Below, piece by piece: positions 23,738 to 33,137 of a stretch of DNA of 62,033 nucleotides. The stretch covers positions 1-62,033 of IMG/VR virus record IMGVR_UViG_3300043777_000073; one strand, 5' to 3'. Position 1 is the first letter of the stretch; the number at the start of each line of letters is the position of its first letter. This stretch comes from a virus. The notes below the pieces were generated by a model. It ran no database searches. It was not told the origin of the DNA and worked only from the letters and a program-made list of their open reading frames with translations. The position numbers were made by a program, and so were the translations under genes.

Positions 23738-24595
23738 ATGAGCAACTGCCTCTTCGGTCTAGGTCGCAACGACTTTCTGACCAAGCAACTCAACTGGACC
23801 AGCGACACCAACAAGGCGACGCTGCTCTCGATGGCCACGCAGGCCGGCAAGATCTACCTCGTGACCGGCGCGACCAATGCGTCGCCCATCGTGCTCAGCC
23901 TCACGTCGACGACCGGGATCACGACGGGCGACATCGTGGTGGTCGGCGGCGTCGGCGGAAACCTCGCAGCGAACGGGACCTGGCAGGTCGGCACCGTCGT
24001 CGCCAACACGTCGATTCAGCTTCTCACGCGCCTCGACGGGAATAACTCGACCGGCAGCGGCGCCTGGACATCCGGCGGATGGATCATCGACGTCTCGAGC
24101 GCAGCGGTGCTGTCGGACGTCTCAGGCAACACTATTGGGACCGACGTCTCGCTCTCGGGCGAAAGCGCCACGCTGGGCGTCGCCAACGCGAGCGCCTGGA
24201 CGTGGACTGGCCTCACGGCGACCCAAGCATGGGCCGTGGCCGTCTACAGCAGCACGGCGTCGAACGACCTCATCGCATTCTACGACGGGACCTATCAGGT
24301 GTACGTCATCACGCAGGCAGCCGCGAGCGCGACCGCCATCGCCGTCGCGCGGCTGTCGGTCCAGATCCCGACGGGATCCACGCTCGTCTTCTCGGACGGC
24401 TCGAGCGCCACCCTGTCGGCACAGGCCAACGTGGGGGACACATCGCTTGCGGTCACTTCGCTTGCGGCAATCGTGCATCGGCAGGCCACCGCCGACGTCA
24501 CGACGCTGGCGGCTGGCTTGCCGGTGACGCCGGCCTCTGGCGGTTCGCTGCAATTCACGCCTTCGAGCGGTGTCAACAAGCTCTTCGCGCTGTAG
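23738..24595 (+). CDS. Beta-rich virion protein with FCCH-like module
   Basis: 285 residues, Ser/Thr/Ala-rich and beta. It contains one copy of the phage 'HGL..GD.V...G..G..ANG.W.V' type module (about 23880-24080: GITTGDIVVVGGVGGNLAAN, then GTWQVGTVV and SGAWTSGGW) that recurs in the tail genes at 45-49 kb. A second part has tandem Ala/Thr-rich strands. Possibly a capsid decoration or fibre-like protein. Confidence 0.65.
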   Translation: MSNCLFGLGRNDFLTKQLNWTSDTNKATLLSMATQAGKIYLVTGATNASPIVLSLTSTTGITTGDIVVVGGVGGNLAANGTWQVGTVVANTSIQLLTRLDGNNSTGSGAWTSGGWIIDVSSAAVLSDVSGNTIGTDVSLSGESATLGVANASAWTWTGLTATQAWAVAVYSSTASNDLIAFYDGTYQVYVITQAAASATAIAVARLSVQIPTGSTLVFSDGSSATLSAQANVGDTSLAVTSLAAIVHRQATADVTTLAAGLPVTPASGGSLQFTPSSGVNKLFAL

Positions 24596-24600
24596 CCGCA

Positions 24601-25728
24601 ATGAGCAATCAGATCGTCCCGCTCTCGACCTCGCCGAACGCAGCCGACGGCAGCTTCTCGGTATCGGGCGTCTTCTGGCTCGCGGTGCCGGCCAACAACG
24701 TCGTGCCGTTTCCCGGTTTCGTGAGCCGCGTTCCGTTTATTGACCAGGCGACGCTCACGGCTCTGCGTGCCGGGACGCTCGTCGAACAGGGATTCACGTC
24801 GCAGCTCTTTGCGTCCGGCACGAGCCTCGCGACCGTGCAGGCCGCGCTCGTCACGGCGTACGGCACGGCACAGGCAGCACTGACGGCCACGGCTTCGCCG
24901 CTCTCTGGACTCGTCGCGAGCGAGTACACTGGCTCGGCCTGGGTCGCGGTCGCTTCGGGCCTGGTCGTCTTCGACCCGACGCAGAAGCTCATCGCGGACA
25001 TCTCGTGGGCGGCGGCGGCCGGACTCGTCCCGGGCGTCACGTCCGGGCGAGCCACCGGCTACTGCTCGACGTCGGCCATTGCGAACAAAATGATCAACGC
25101 GACGACCTACACGCCGCAGGGGACCAACGCGCAGCGCAGTCTTGTCTCGACGAATGCGAACGATTCGGCCTCCGGGACCGGCGCGCAAGAGGTCACCATC
25201 ACGTACCTCGACGCCGCCTTCGCGGTCCACACCGAGGTCGTGACGCTCAACGGCACGACGCCCGTCAACACGGTCGGGACCAACTACGCTTACGTCGAGA
25301 GCATGGTCGTCACGCAGTGCGGCTCGGCCGGCTCGAATCAGGGGACCGTGGAGCTTTTCACCGGGCTCGCCGGAGCCGGGACCGCGTGGTGCTCGATCGC
25401 GTTCAATTCTCCGTCGGGCGACAATCAGACCTTCCTCTGCCACCACTACGTCCCGGCCGGCGTCACTTGCTATATCCTGTCGATGGAATGCGCCGGCTAC
25501 TCGGTGCTCGCGACCCAGTATCTCGCGCACATGGGCAACCCGTCCGCGACCAACCTGCCGTGGGTGCAGATCGGCCCGACGGTGCTGCACCCCGCTGGCG
25601 ACTATCGCGAGCACGACTTCGACGTGGCGCTCGCGGTCCCAGGGCCGGACCTGATCCAGCTCTGGACGCGGCCGGTCTCTGCTACGGCCAACACCGAACT
25701 CGGCAACTTCGAGTACATCCAGTTCTGA
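24601..25728 (+). CDS. Beta-rich virion protein
   Basis: 375 residues, ATG 24601. The first about 125 residues (FWLAVPANNVVPFPGFVSRV, then a helical segment and TGSAWVAVA) resemble the whole of the next protein at 25739. The remaining 250 residues look like a jelly-roll or fibre head with many aromatic and Cys positions (GYCSTSAIANKMINATTYTP). Probably exposed on the virion. Confidence 0.65.
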   Translation: MSNQIVPLSTSPNAADGSFSVSGVFWLAVPANNVVPFPGFVSRVPFIDQATLTALRAGTLVEQGFTSQLFASGTSLATVQAALVTAYGTAQAALTATASPLSGLVASEYTGSAWVAVASGLVVFDPTQKLIADISWAAAAGLVPGVTSGRATGYCSTSAIANKMINATTYTPQGTNAQRSLVSTNANDSASGTGAQEVTITYLDAAFAVHTEVVTLNGTTPVNTVGTNYAYVESMVVTQCGSAGSNQGTVELFTGLAGAGTAWCSIAFNSPSGDNQTFLCHHYVPAGVTCYILSMECAGYSVLATQYLAHMGNPSATNLPWVQIGPTVLHPAGDYREHDFDVALAVPGPDLIQLWTRPVSATANTELGNFEYIQF

Positions 25729-25738
25729 GGGCCCCTCG

Positions 25739-26131
25739 ATGAGCGTCCCCGCAGGTACCCGGCAGATCATCCCGATCGATCAATCGCTCTCGGGCGGCAA
25801 CCTGCTCGTGCGGGTCGTCTTCTGGATCGTCCCGCCGAGCAACCGCATCACGCTCCCGTCCTCCAGCGTCGCGAGCAGCGTGCCGTCGGTCAACGCCGTC
25901 CCGGCGTGGGGCATCACGGCGGCGGAACTTCAGCTACTCCAGAGCGGGCAGCTCGTCGAGCAGGTCACGCAGGTCCAGATGGCCGCCGCGGGGCAGACGC
26001 AGGCGAGCGTCTGGGCGACGCTGCTCACGGCCTACAACGCGGCTCAGGCGGCGTATTCGGCGGCGGTCTCGTCAATCGCCGGCATCGTCGGGTCGAACTA
26101 CAACGGCACGGCGTGGACCGCGGGGCCGTAG
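25739..26131 (+). CDS. Small virion protein, paralogue of the N-terminus of 24601
   Basis: 130 residues: VVFWIVPPSNRITLPSSSVA, a helix and a Tyr/Asn-rich end (GSNYNGTAWTAGP), in the same order as the first third of the preceding gene. A duplicated N-terminal module without the C-terminal domain. Confidence 0.6.
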   Translation: MSVPAGTRQIIPIDQSLSGGNLLVRVVFWIVPPSNRITLPSSSVASSVPSVNAVPAWGITAAELQLLQSGQLVEQVTQVQMAAAGQTQASVWATLLTAYNAAQAAYSAAVSSIAGIVGSNYNGTAWTAGP

Positions 26132-26932
26132 ATGGCCCTCTCGATCGCGCAGCAGGCCTACAGCGGATCCATCTTCCCTAGTGGGACCATTGCATTCCCG
26201 AACCCAATGGGAGCAGGGAATTTGGTCCTTGTGATGGCATACGACGGTTCTAGCGACACGCTGCCATCCAGTCTTGGTGACAGCGCCGGGAACACATACT
26301 CGCTTTCGGTCGAGGCGGATGACACGGCCGATGGTGCCGTCTCGTTCATCTACTCTTGCCTGAGCGGCGCCACTTACGCCGGCACCAACACCGTTACTTT
26401 TGGTGCGAGTCACATGCCGGGGCCGTGCTTCATCCTGGAAGTCACGGGCGCGTCGTCGTGGACAAGCGGGCCGACGGCCAACAAAACCAACCCTTATTCT
26501 GGGAACAACAGCACACTCTCAATCGGTCCGGTCAACGTCGCGTCACAACCGGCATTCTTGCTGTCCGGTGTGTGGGTAACCGGAAACGTCACGACCGTCA
26601 GCGCGGGCGGCAGCTTCGCCTACTTGGCTAACTCGCCCAGTTCTTTGAGTGGGTATGCAAGCCTGTCCGGCACATACGACATCGTCACGAGCAACGGCAA
26701 CGTCACCTCCGCGCAGACGGTCTCCGCGTCCACGGGCTGGTCGGGCGTACTTGCGTCCTTCTACGGCGCTCCGCTGACCAAGTCCGATACCGTCCCGATG
26801 ACGGGCGGCGGGCGAGGAACGCGCAACGCGAGCTACATCAAGATGGCTCCGAAAGACCTCCGTGACGGCGCGCGGGCTCAGGAGTATCTTAGAGCCCAGC
26901 GGGATCGCTACCGCGCGAGAGAGGCAGCATGA
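26132..26932 (+). CDS. Beta-rich virion protein
   Basis: 266 residues beginning MALSIAQQAYSGS, with the pattern of phage IPT/Ig-like surface domains (GAGNLVLVMAYDGSSDTLPS, then GNTYSLSVEADDT). The last 40 residues are basic and helical (KMAPKDLRDGARAQEYLRAQ), a possible anchor to the head. Confidence 0.65.
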   Translation: MALSIAQQAYSGSIFPSGTIAFPNPMGAGNLVLVMAYDGSSDTLPSSLGDSAGNTYSLSVEADDTADGAVSFIYSCLSGATYAGTNTVTFGASHMPGPCFILEVTGASSWTSGPTANKTNPYSGNNSTLSIGPVNVASQPAFLLSGVWVTGNVTTVSAGGSFAYLANSPSSLSGYASLSGTYDIVTSNGNVTSAQTVSASTGWSGVLASFYGAPLTKSDTVPMTGGGRGTRNASYIKMAPKDLRDGARAQEYLRAQRDRYRAREAA

Positions 26933-27423
26933 GCCAGATTTATTCGGCGTGTTTCATCGGGCAAACTGTAACGACGGCGACCCTCTACGAAGTCTTCTCG
27001 CTCAAGCTCGCCACCGGGTGCACGGCGCGGCTTCTGGCGCTCTATCTCTCCCAGAACGCGGTCGCGCAGGACGCGAACGACGCGCAGATCGCCTACTCGA
27101 TCAAGACGGGGTACGCGACGCAAGTCACGACGGGCGGCACGTCGGTCACGCCGAACGCCGGCTCGCGCGAGGGCACGGGCTCGAACGTCACCGCGTATTA
27201 CATGACGACCGCGACCAGCACGGGCGGCACGGCCGTCATCCGCCACCAGGACGCCTTCAACGACCGGAGCGGGCTCGTCTTCATCCCGACTCCCGAGATG
27301 CAGGAGGCCCTCCAGTGGGGCCAAGCCGGAGCCGCGGATGTGCTGCAGGTCGAGTTTCCGACGTCGAACGCCAAGACGTACACGAGCGGATTCAACGGGA
27401 CGATCTACTGGGCTGAAGACTAG
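26929..27423 (+). CDS. Hypothetical virion protein
   Basis: 164 residues, ATG 26929 in an ATGA overlap. Ser/Thr-rich beta sequence (YYMTTATSTGGTAVIRHQDA), with EMQEALQWGQAGAADVLQVE near the end. No family recognised. Confidence 0.6.
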   Translation: MSQIYSACFIGQTVTTATLYEVFSLKLATGCTARLLALYLSQNAVAQDANDAQIAYSIKTGYATQVTTGGTSVTPNAGSREGTGSNVTAYYMTTATSTGGTAVIRHQDAFNDRSGLVFIPTPEMQEALQWGQAGAADVLQVEFPTSNAKTYTSGFNGTIYWAED

Positions 27424-27443
27424 TAATTACGAGGGCTTAGGCC

Positions 27444-27788
27444 ATGTCGAGCCCCGGACACTTTTCCAGGCGGTACCACCGCAAGCAGAACGTCTTCCGG
27501 CACCCGCACCGCTACCAGCTCGCCCGCAGCATCGTCTTCCCGCTCTCGGCGCCGGTCTACCAGGTGGCCGGCACGGTCTCCGGCTACCCTTCGGGCAACG
27601 GCTCGGGCATCACGGTGCAGCTCGTCAACTGGACTACGAACAAGATCGTTGCGACGACGACGACCGCAGTGGGCGGCGGCTTCTCGTTTCTCGTCTACGA
27701 CAGCGTGAGCGAGTTCGTATGCGTAGCGCTCTTTAGCGCGACCGTCACGGGCTCGTCCCAAGAGGGCACCGCAGTTTACGCTGGGTGA
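27444..27788 (+). CDS. Small protein with carboxypeptidase-regulatory-like fold
   Basis: 114 residues. A basic start (RRYHRKQNVFRHPHRYQLAR), then YQVAGTVSGYPSGNGSGITV and TTAVGGGFSFLVYD form a small Ig-like/CarboxypepD_reg sandwich. Likely virion surface. Confidence 0.55.
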   Translation: MSSPGHFSRRYHRKQNVFRHPHRYQLARSIVFPLSAPVYQVAGTVSGYPSGNGSGITVQLVNWTTNKIVATTTTAVGGGFSFLVYDSVSEFVCVALFSATVTGSSQEGTAVYAG

Positions 27789-27791
27789 ACC

Positions 27792-29621
27792 ATGGGCACG
27801 TTCGACGTCACCCTAAAGACCGGAGCGACGCCGCTCTTCAACATCGGGCTATCGGGCTCGGCGTCTGTCGTATCACCGTTCGGCATCGAGTCTGGCGAGT
27901 TCGTCGGCGCAGCCTCCATCGTCGCGCTAGTAGGACCCTATGGTGTCCCGTCCGGTGAGGCGCTAGGCCCTCCGGCCGTCGCCGTAGTCGTATCGCCGCA
28001 AGGCGTCCCGTCCTTCGAGACGGCCGGGGCATCGTCGGTCGCCACGGTCGTCACTGCGTCGGGCATCGAGACAGGCGAGGCGGCAGGCGCACCTTCGCTT
28101 CTCCCATACGCGAAACCGGCCGGCATCGATCCGGGGGAGTTTGCTGGGCCTCCGTCGCTCGCGCTCGTCCTGAATCCGTACGGGGTTGACTCCGGCGAGG
28201 CGGCAGGCGCATCAGCCATCGCTGTCGCGGTCTCGCCGTACGGTGTTGATTCTGGGGAGACTCCAGGCGCACCGAGCCTCGTCCCCAAAGTCAGCCCTGC
28301 AGGGCCAGACACCGGAGAAGCACTAGGGCCTCCAACTGCTGCGCTGTCGCTCCAGCCGAGCGGCATACAATCAGGCGAGAGCGTCGGCGCACCGACTACG
28401 CTTCTCATTGTTACGCTGGCTCCGGCTGGCGTCGACTCCGGGGAAAGCCTCGGAGCCCCAACACTTCTGCCGACGGCGAACCCCGCCGGCATCGAGACTG
28501 GCGAGAGCGCCGGACCCCCAGCGCTGGCCCTCGTCGCGAAAGCGACGGGGATCGAGTCGGGCGAGGCACTCGGGCCCGCGTCCATCGCCGTTGCAGTCGC
28601 GCCGGCTGGCATTGACAGCGGCGAGCAAGCGGGCGCACCGACGGCGCTGCCCACGCTGTCGCTATCCGGCATCGAGCCTGGCGAGCAGACCGGCGCTCCC
28701 GACGTTGCGCTCGTGGTCTCGGCCTCGGGCGTCGAGTCGCAGGAGATCGCAGGCGCACCGAGCCTCAAGCCGACGATCGGGGCCTCGGGCATCGACAGCG
28801 GCGAAGGCGTAGGCCCAGCTTCACTCACCCCGCAGATTCTTGCGAGCGGCATCGAGAGCGGCGAAGCCATCGGGCAGACGCTCATCATCTCGGCTTTCGG
28901 GCCTCTGCCTGCAGGGATCGAGAGCGGCGAGGAGGTCGGTGCTCCGAGCATCATCTCGATCGTCTCGGTCTTCGGCATCGAGTCGAGCGAAGCTGTTGGC
29001 GCTGCGACACTCACGCCGATCGTCTATCTGACGCCGGAAGGCGTCGAGAGCGGCGAGGATGTTGGGGCCCCTTCGGTCGCTGTTTCGACACCGACCGCGC
29101 TGCCGCGCACGGGCGGCGACTTCGTTGGCTTCGGTATCTTCGATCGTACGCGGCGCGCGAGCGTAGCCAGCGCGAAGGCCCTTCTTGCCGTCGACTTCGA
29201 TCTGGCCGAGCCGACGTTCGTTTCGGTCCGCGCCAAGAAGATCAAGCCGAAGGCGACGGTACACGGGCCCGTCGACCAGGCGCGACCGCTCAGCGACTCT
29301 GACGCAGCTCGGCTGGCCGACGCGATCGGCCGAGTGGCCGATGTCCGAAGCTACGCGAGCGCGTCCGCTCAGTCGCTCACCTTCGATCTCATAGAACCTG
29401 CTGCCACGTCGGCGTCCAGCGGGCACGCGGTCATCGGCGAATCGCGCGAGGCCACACTGGCGAAGGCCAGTGCGGTTAGCGCATCGTCGGCTACCGCCGG
29501 TACCATCGTCAAGAAGTCGCCTCCGAGTGAGCGAGAACGCGCGGTCGCGGAGATGCGGCTCGGGTGGCGCACGGCGGCGGTCGCGAGCCGGACGAGCCAT
29601 CGCCACAAGTGGGCAGCGTGA
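27792..29621 (+). CDS. Long repeat protein with twenty GIxSGE repeats
   Basis: 609 residues. Residues 31-434 are twenty back-to-back repeats, seventeen of 20 residues, three of 22, and a shorter last copy; consensus G(I/V)(E/D)SGE..GAPS then about ten residues. Similar 'GIxSxExxGxP' repeats occur in phage fibre-like proteins. The repeats probably make an extended beta structure. The remaining 170 residues, starting ALPRTGGDFVGFGIFDR, are mixed and end in a basic segment (HRHKWAA). It is the longest protein between portal and protease. Confidence 0.75.
   Translation: MGTFDVTLKTGATPLFNIGLSGSASVVSPFGIESGEFVGAASIVALVGPYGVPSGEALGPPAVAVVVSPQGVPSFETAGASSVATVVTASGIETGEAAGAPSLLPYAKPAGIDPGEFAGPPSLALVLNPYGVDSGEAAGASAIAVAVSPYGVDSGETPGAPSLVPKVSPAGPDTGEALGPPTAALSLQPSGIQSGESVGAPTTLLIVTLAPAGVDSGESLGAPTLLPTANPAGIETGESAGPPALALVAKATGIESGEALGPASIAVAVAPAGIDSGEQAGAPTALPTLSLSGIEPGEQTGAPDVALVVSASGVESQEIAGAPSLKPTIGASGIDSGEGVGPASLTPQILASGIESGEAIGQTLIISAFGPLPAGIESGEEVGAPSIISIVSVFGIESSEAVGAATLTPIVYLTPEGVESGEDVGAPSVAVSTPTALPRTGGDFVGFGIFDRTRRASVASAKALLAVDFDLAEPTFVSVRAKKIKPKATVHGPVDQARPLSDSDAARLADAIGRVADVRSYASASAQSLTFDLIEPAATSASSGHAVIGESREATLAKASAVSASSATAGTIVKKSPPSERERAVAEMRLGWRTAAVASRTSHRHKWAA
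27882..29093 (+). repeat. 60-bp tandem repeat region (20 copies)
   Basis: Codes the 20-residue repeats of the gene at 27792. DNA copies have diverged, so repeat number is likely to be stable in sequencing but could vary between isolates. Confidence 0.85.
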
Positions 29622-29628
29622 GGCGGAG

Positions 29629-30015
29629 ATGCACCGGACGTTGGTATGCGGGGGCCCCCGTGTCGGCAAAAGCTTTCTCTCCGCTCGCCTCGCTGCCGAG
29701 TCAGGCCTCTTCGCTCGCGGCACCGACGAACTCATCGCCCAGGGCGTGAAGTTTCAAGACGGTCCAGCGGTTGTCGCGGGCTGGCTCGATGCCCCGTCCC
29801 ACTGGATCGTGGAAGGCGTGCACACGACGCGCGCTCTCCGCATCTGGCTCGCGGAGCACGACGAGGGTCTGCCGTTCGATCGGATCTTCTGGGGTCAGGA
29901 GCCGAAGGTCGAGCGCACCAAGTGGCAAGAGACCTGCGCCAAAGGGATCAACACGGTATGGCAACAAATCGAGACGAAGCTCATCGAGAGAGGGGCCGTC
30001 ATTCAGAGATTCTGA
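29629..30015 (+). CDS. P-loop NTPase-like protein
   Basis: 128 residues. Starts MHRTLVCGGPRVGKSFLSAR, with a Walker A GGPRVGKS at residues 8-15. A possible base-binding or lid part follows (GVHTTRALRIWLAEHDEGLP, then DRIFWGQEPKVERTKW). Looks like a small kinase-type fold; the substrate is unknown. A P-loop gene between virion genes is unusual. It overlaps the next gene. Confidence 0.65.
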   Translation: MHRTLVCGGPRVGKSFLSARLAAESGLFARGTDELIAQGVKFQDGPAVVAGWLDAPSHWIVEGVHTTRALRIWLAEHDEGLPFDRIFWGQEPKVERTKWQETCAKGINTVWQQIETKLIERGAVIQRF

Positions 30016-30908
30016 GTGCACGCGCCGAGGTCCTCTCGAAGCCGCGCCTCTTTCGTCCCGAGCCGCGCATGGGCGAATGCCTGGCGATGCGGCCCGAGGC
30101 TGCCGACTTCTCGTTTCTCTGGACCGGCATCAAGCCGAACGATCGCACCAAGGACAACATCGCGATCGTCGACATCAACGGGCCCCTCGAACACCACGCC
30201 ACCTGGATGTGGGACTCGTACGAGGCCATCATCGCCCGGATCGAAGCCGCGCTCTCCGGCGAAGACATAGTCCAAGACTGGGAGCGGCGGAACTACTGGA
30301 GCGGCACCGACGAGAAGCCGCCCGAGCCGATCCCCGCGAGCGCCGTCGTGCTTTGCATCGACTCGCCTGGCGGCGAGGCTGCCGGCGCGACCTGGTGCCA
30401 CCGCAAGATTCAAGCGCTCAAGAAGCGATACGGGACGCCCGTCTACACGTACGCCAACGAGATGGCGTGCAGCGCGGCCTACGAGATCGCGTGCGCCTGC
30501 GACGAGATCTGGCTGCCGGACACCGGAGCTGTCGGGAGCATTGGCGTCATCGCGACGCTCTTCGACCGCACGCGCCAGAACGAAAAGATGGGACTCAACG
30601 TCGAGCTGATTACGTCCGGCGAGTTCAAGGCCGACGGTCACGCCGACCGTCCCATCACGGACGAGATCCGTGAGCGGATGCAGGACAAGGTCGACATCCT
30701 CGCGAACATCTTCTGGAAGACGGTCGCCAAGGCCCTCGGCACGAGCCCGAAGGCCATCGCCGAACTCGAGGCGGGCGTCTTCATCGGGCAAGACGCCGTG
30801 GACGTGGGGATTGCGACAAACGTTTCTGGCTACGGGACATTTCTCAAGACCATTGCGAAGACTTTGGACAACGAAACGGACAACGCAGACGCCGACGCGG
30901 CTGCATAG
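29958..30908 (+). CDS. S49 (SppA-like) head maturation protease
   Basis: 316 residues from ATG 29958, overlapping the P-loop gene by 58 nt; the ATG at 30069 would also fit. VLCIDSPGGEAAGA (134-139 core), then TYANEMACSAAYEIA with the nucleophile S172, GAVGSIGVIAT, and GEFKADGHA with the base K224 are the Ser/Lys dyad and oxyanion elements of S49 proteases. Phage members cut scaffold and capsid during maturation. It sits just before the scaffold gene. Confidence 0.88.
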   Translation: MATNRDEAHRERGRHSEILSARAEVLSKPRLFRPEPRMGECLAMRPEAADFSFLWTGIKPNDRTKDNIAIVDINGPLEHHATWMWDSYEAIIARIEAALSGEDIVQDWERRNYWSGTDEKPPEPIPASAVVLCIDSPGGEAAGATWCHRKIQALKKRYGTPVYTYANEMACSAAYEIACACDEIWLPDTGAVGSIGVIATLFDRTRQNEKMGLNVELITSGEFKADGHADRPITDEIRERMQDKVDILANIFWKTVAKALGTSPKAIAELEAGVFIGQDAVDVGIATNVSGYGTFLKTIAKTLDNETDNADADAAA

Positions 30909-30919
30909 AGGAACCGATC

Positions 30920-32122
30920 ATGAAGACCCTTCTGTCACTCACCAAGGACCGCGACGACGCTCTCAAGGCCGTGGCTTCGGCTACGAGCGCGGGTGCGCGC
31001 AAGAAGTCGCTTGCCTCGCTCGAGGCCGCGTCGCTCGCTCTGGCCAAGTTCCAGGCTCAGCTCGCATCCAAGGCGGCAGCTCGCAAGCCGGTCGCCGCCG
31101 TCGACGCCGACGAGGAGGATAGCGACGACGAGGAAGAGGAGAGCGAAGAGGAAGAAGAGGAGTCGACCGACTCATCGGACGACGAGCCCAAGAAGCCGAT
31201 GGAGAAGAAGTCCAAGAAGGCGAAGGCCAAGTCGAAAGACAAGGACGACGACTCCGACGACGATGACGGGGACGACGACGACGACGAAGACGAAGAGGAA
31301 GAAGACGAGGAGGAAGAGGACGACGAAGAGGAGACCTCCGACTCCGAGGACGACGACGAGGAGGAAGAGGACGAGGAGGACGACGAAGAGGAAGAGGAAG
31401 AGCGCGCCGCAAGCGCGTCGGCCCTCGCGTCCGCTCGCTCGGTGCTTTCGGCGGCCAAGAAGGCAAACGACCGCCGCGCCATCACCTCGGCCCGCGCCCA
31501 CTTCAAGTCCGTCAAGTCGGCCGTCGCCGCCATGAGCAAGACCTCGGCGCGCTACCACAAGCTCAAGGCCGTCTGCGCCGCTGTCACCGGCAAGAAGGGC
31601 CTGCAGAGCATCCTCGGCGGCATCCAGGGTCTCGCGGTCAAGGCCGCGCAGGAAGAGGCCAACACGCGCGACATCGCCAAGATGAAGGCGGCCTCGAAGG
31701 CCAAGCGCGTGAACGACATGCTCGCGCAAGCGGTCGCCGACGGCAAGATCACACAGAAGACCGTGCCCATCCTGCGCGACGGCATGACCAACACCAAGAC
31801 GCTGCGCGCGTACCTCGGCGCTCTGCCGAAGCTCGTGCGAAGCACCAAGGATCCCGAGCTTGTCGGGCGCACGCTTCGTGGCAGCACGGACGCAACGGCC
31901 GACAAGGACCGCCAGGAAATCCTCGACTTCCAGGCGCTCAGCCCCGACCTGCAGAAGTACGTCACGCAGGAAGCCGCTGCGCAGGGCAAATCGATCGACG
32001 ACTTCATGAAGTCGATGCAGGCCGTGTCGGCGAAGGCTGGCGGCGGCGTGTCTCCCATCGCGGTCAAGCGGGCCGAAGCGGACTTCATTCCCCACCGTTC
32101 GAACGGTGCAGCAGGTCAGTAA
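30920..32122 (+). CDS. Scaffolding protein with very acidic linker
   Basis: 400 residues. A helical start (residues 1-55), then about residues 60-165 are nearly all Asp/Glu/Ser with a Lys patch (MEKKSKKAKAKSKDKDDD). After that a helical region (KAASKAKRVNDMLAQAVADG) and an end LSPDLQKYVTQEAAAQGKS resemble the C-terminal domain of the Mu gpI/Z scaffold family. Separate from its protease, unlike Mu gpI. The acidic run is encoded by low-complexity GAG/GAC codons. Confidence 0.75.
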   Translation: MKTLLSLTKDRDDALKAVASATSAGARKKSLASLEAASLALAKFQAQLASKAAARKPVAAVDADEEDSDDEEEESEEEEEESTDSSDDEPKKPMEKKSKKAKAKSKDKDDDSDDDDGDDDDDEDEEEEDEEEEDDEEETSDSEDDDEEEEDEEDDEEEEEERAASASALASARSVLSAAKKANDRRAITSARAHFKSVKSAVAAMSKTSARYHKLKAVCAAVTGKKGLQSILGGIQGLAVKAAQEEANTRDIAKMKAASKAKRVNDMLAQAVADGKITQKTVPILRDGMTNTKTLRAYLGALPKLVRSTKDPELVGRTLRGSTDATADKDRQEILDFQALSPDLQKYVTQEAAAQGKSIDDFMKSMQAVSAKAGGGVSPIAVKRAEADFIPHRSNGAAGQ

Positions 32123-32186
32123 TCGGGGCGCGCAAGCCGAGCCCGCACACGCACTCCACTCTCAAAGAAGGACATAGGTAATTCCC

Positions 32187-33071
32187 ATGACGGCAGCGAC
32201 CCAGGACATCAAAACCCCCAAGCTCGGTACCGAGGAAATCCCGCCGCCCACGCTGCTCGGTTTGCCGGTCGAGACCAACACGCAGATCTTCGGCGGCACG
32301 ATGGTCGCGAGCAACGCCGCGGGCAACGCTGTCCCGGCGAAGATCAGCACCGCGCTCATCGTCTGGGGACGCTGCGAGCGCGGCATCAACAACCTGAACA
32401 CCAACACGCCTTACGGCGCGGCCGGCGCTCAGAACGTCACGGTTCGGCCCGGCGCCTACTACTGGGCGTCGGACGGATCGGTCACCGCGGGCATGGTCGG
32501 TCAGCCCGTCTTCGCGCTCGACGACGAGACGGTCACGACCAACCCGGCGGTCGCCGGCGCGACGTACTGGCTCCCGTACGCGGGAACGGTGCAGCCGCCT
32601 GGCGTCGGCGAGGCGGGCATCTTCCTCGCGAGCAACACGAAGATCCCCGTGCTCGTTGGCGAGGCGCCCTCGCTCGTGCTGCACGGCACGATCGACATCC
32701 CGCTTGCGACCCTGCAGGCGAAGACGTCCACAACGGCCTTCAACATCGGGCCCGCTCTTCCGGCGAACATCATCATCCTCGCGTCGGACATCAACGTCGT
32801 CACCGTGCTCGCTGGCGGTGGAACGTCGGCGTCGGTCGCTCAAGTGCAGAACACGGGCGAGACGGCAGGGAGCTTCCTCGGCGGAACGGCCGGAACCAAC
32901 GTATTCACGGGCGCTCCGCTCGGACCCGTGCAGGAGCCGGTCGGCCTCAACCCGTACGGTCGTCGCGGCACGCAGCAGCTGCAGATGACGGTGACCAACA
33001 CCGGCGCTGCCATGTCGGCTCTCACCACGGGCCACCTCCAGGTCGACATCTACTACTCGATTCTCCAGTAA
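32187..33071 (+). CDS. Head decoration or minor capsid protein
   Basis: 294 residues. Repeated short beta strands with Ala/Gly/Thr and the N-terminal FGGTMVASNAAGNAVPAKIS pattern of head decoration domains. It lies between scaffold and major capsid. The exact type is not recognised. Confidence 0.6.
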   Translation: MTAATQDIKTPKLGTEEIPPPTLLGLPVETNTQIFGGTMVASNAAGNAVPAKISTALIVWGRCERGINNLNTNTPYGAAGAQNVTVRPGAYYWASDGSVTAGMVGQPVFALDDETVTTNPAVAGATYWLPYAGTVQPPGVGEAGIFLASNTKIPVLVGEAPSLVLHGTIDIPLATLQAKTSTTAFNIGPALPANIIILASDINVVTVLAGGGTSASVAQVQNTGETAGSFLGGTAGTNVFTGAPLGPVQEPVGLNPYGRRGTQQLQMTVTNTGAAMSALTTGHLQVDIYYSILQ

Positions 33072-33137
33072 GGCGCTGCGCGTCTACGCCGCCGATCACC
33101 AAAGGCCAAAGCACTCCACAACAAGAGGACCACGTAA

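Noticed and set aside
31057-31539. Minus-strand poly-serine ORF
   Set aside because: Shadow of the acidic GAG/GAC run of the scaffold gene.
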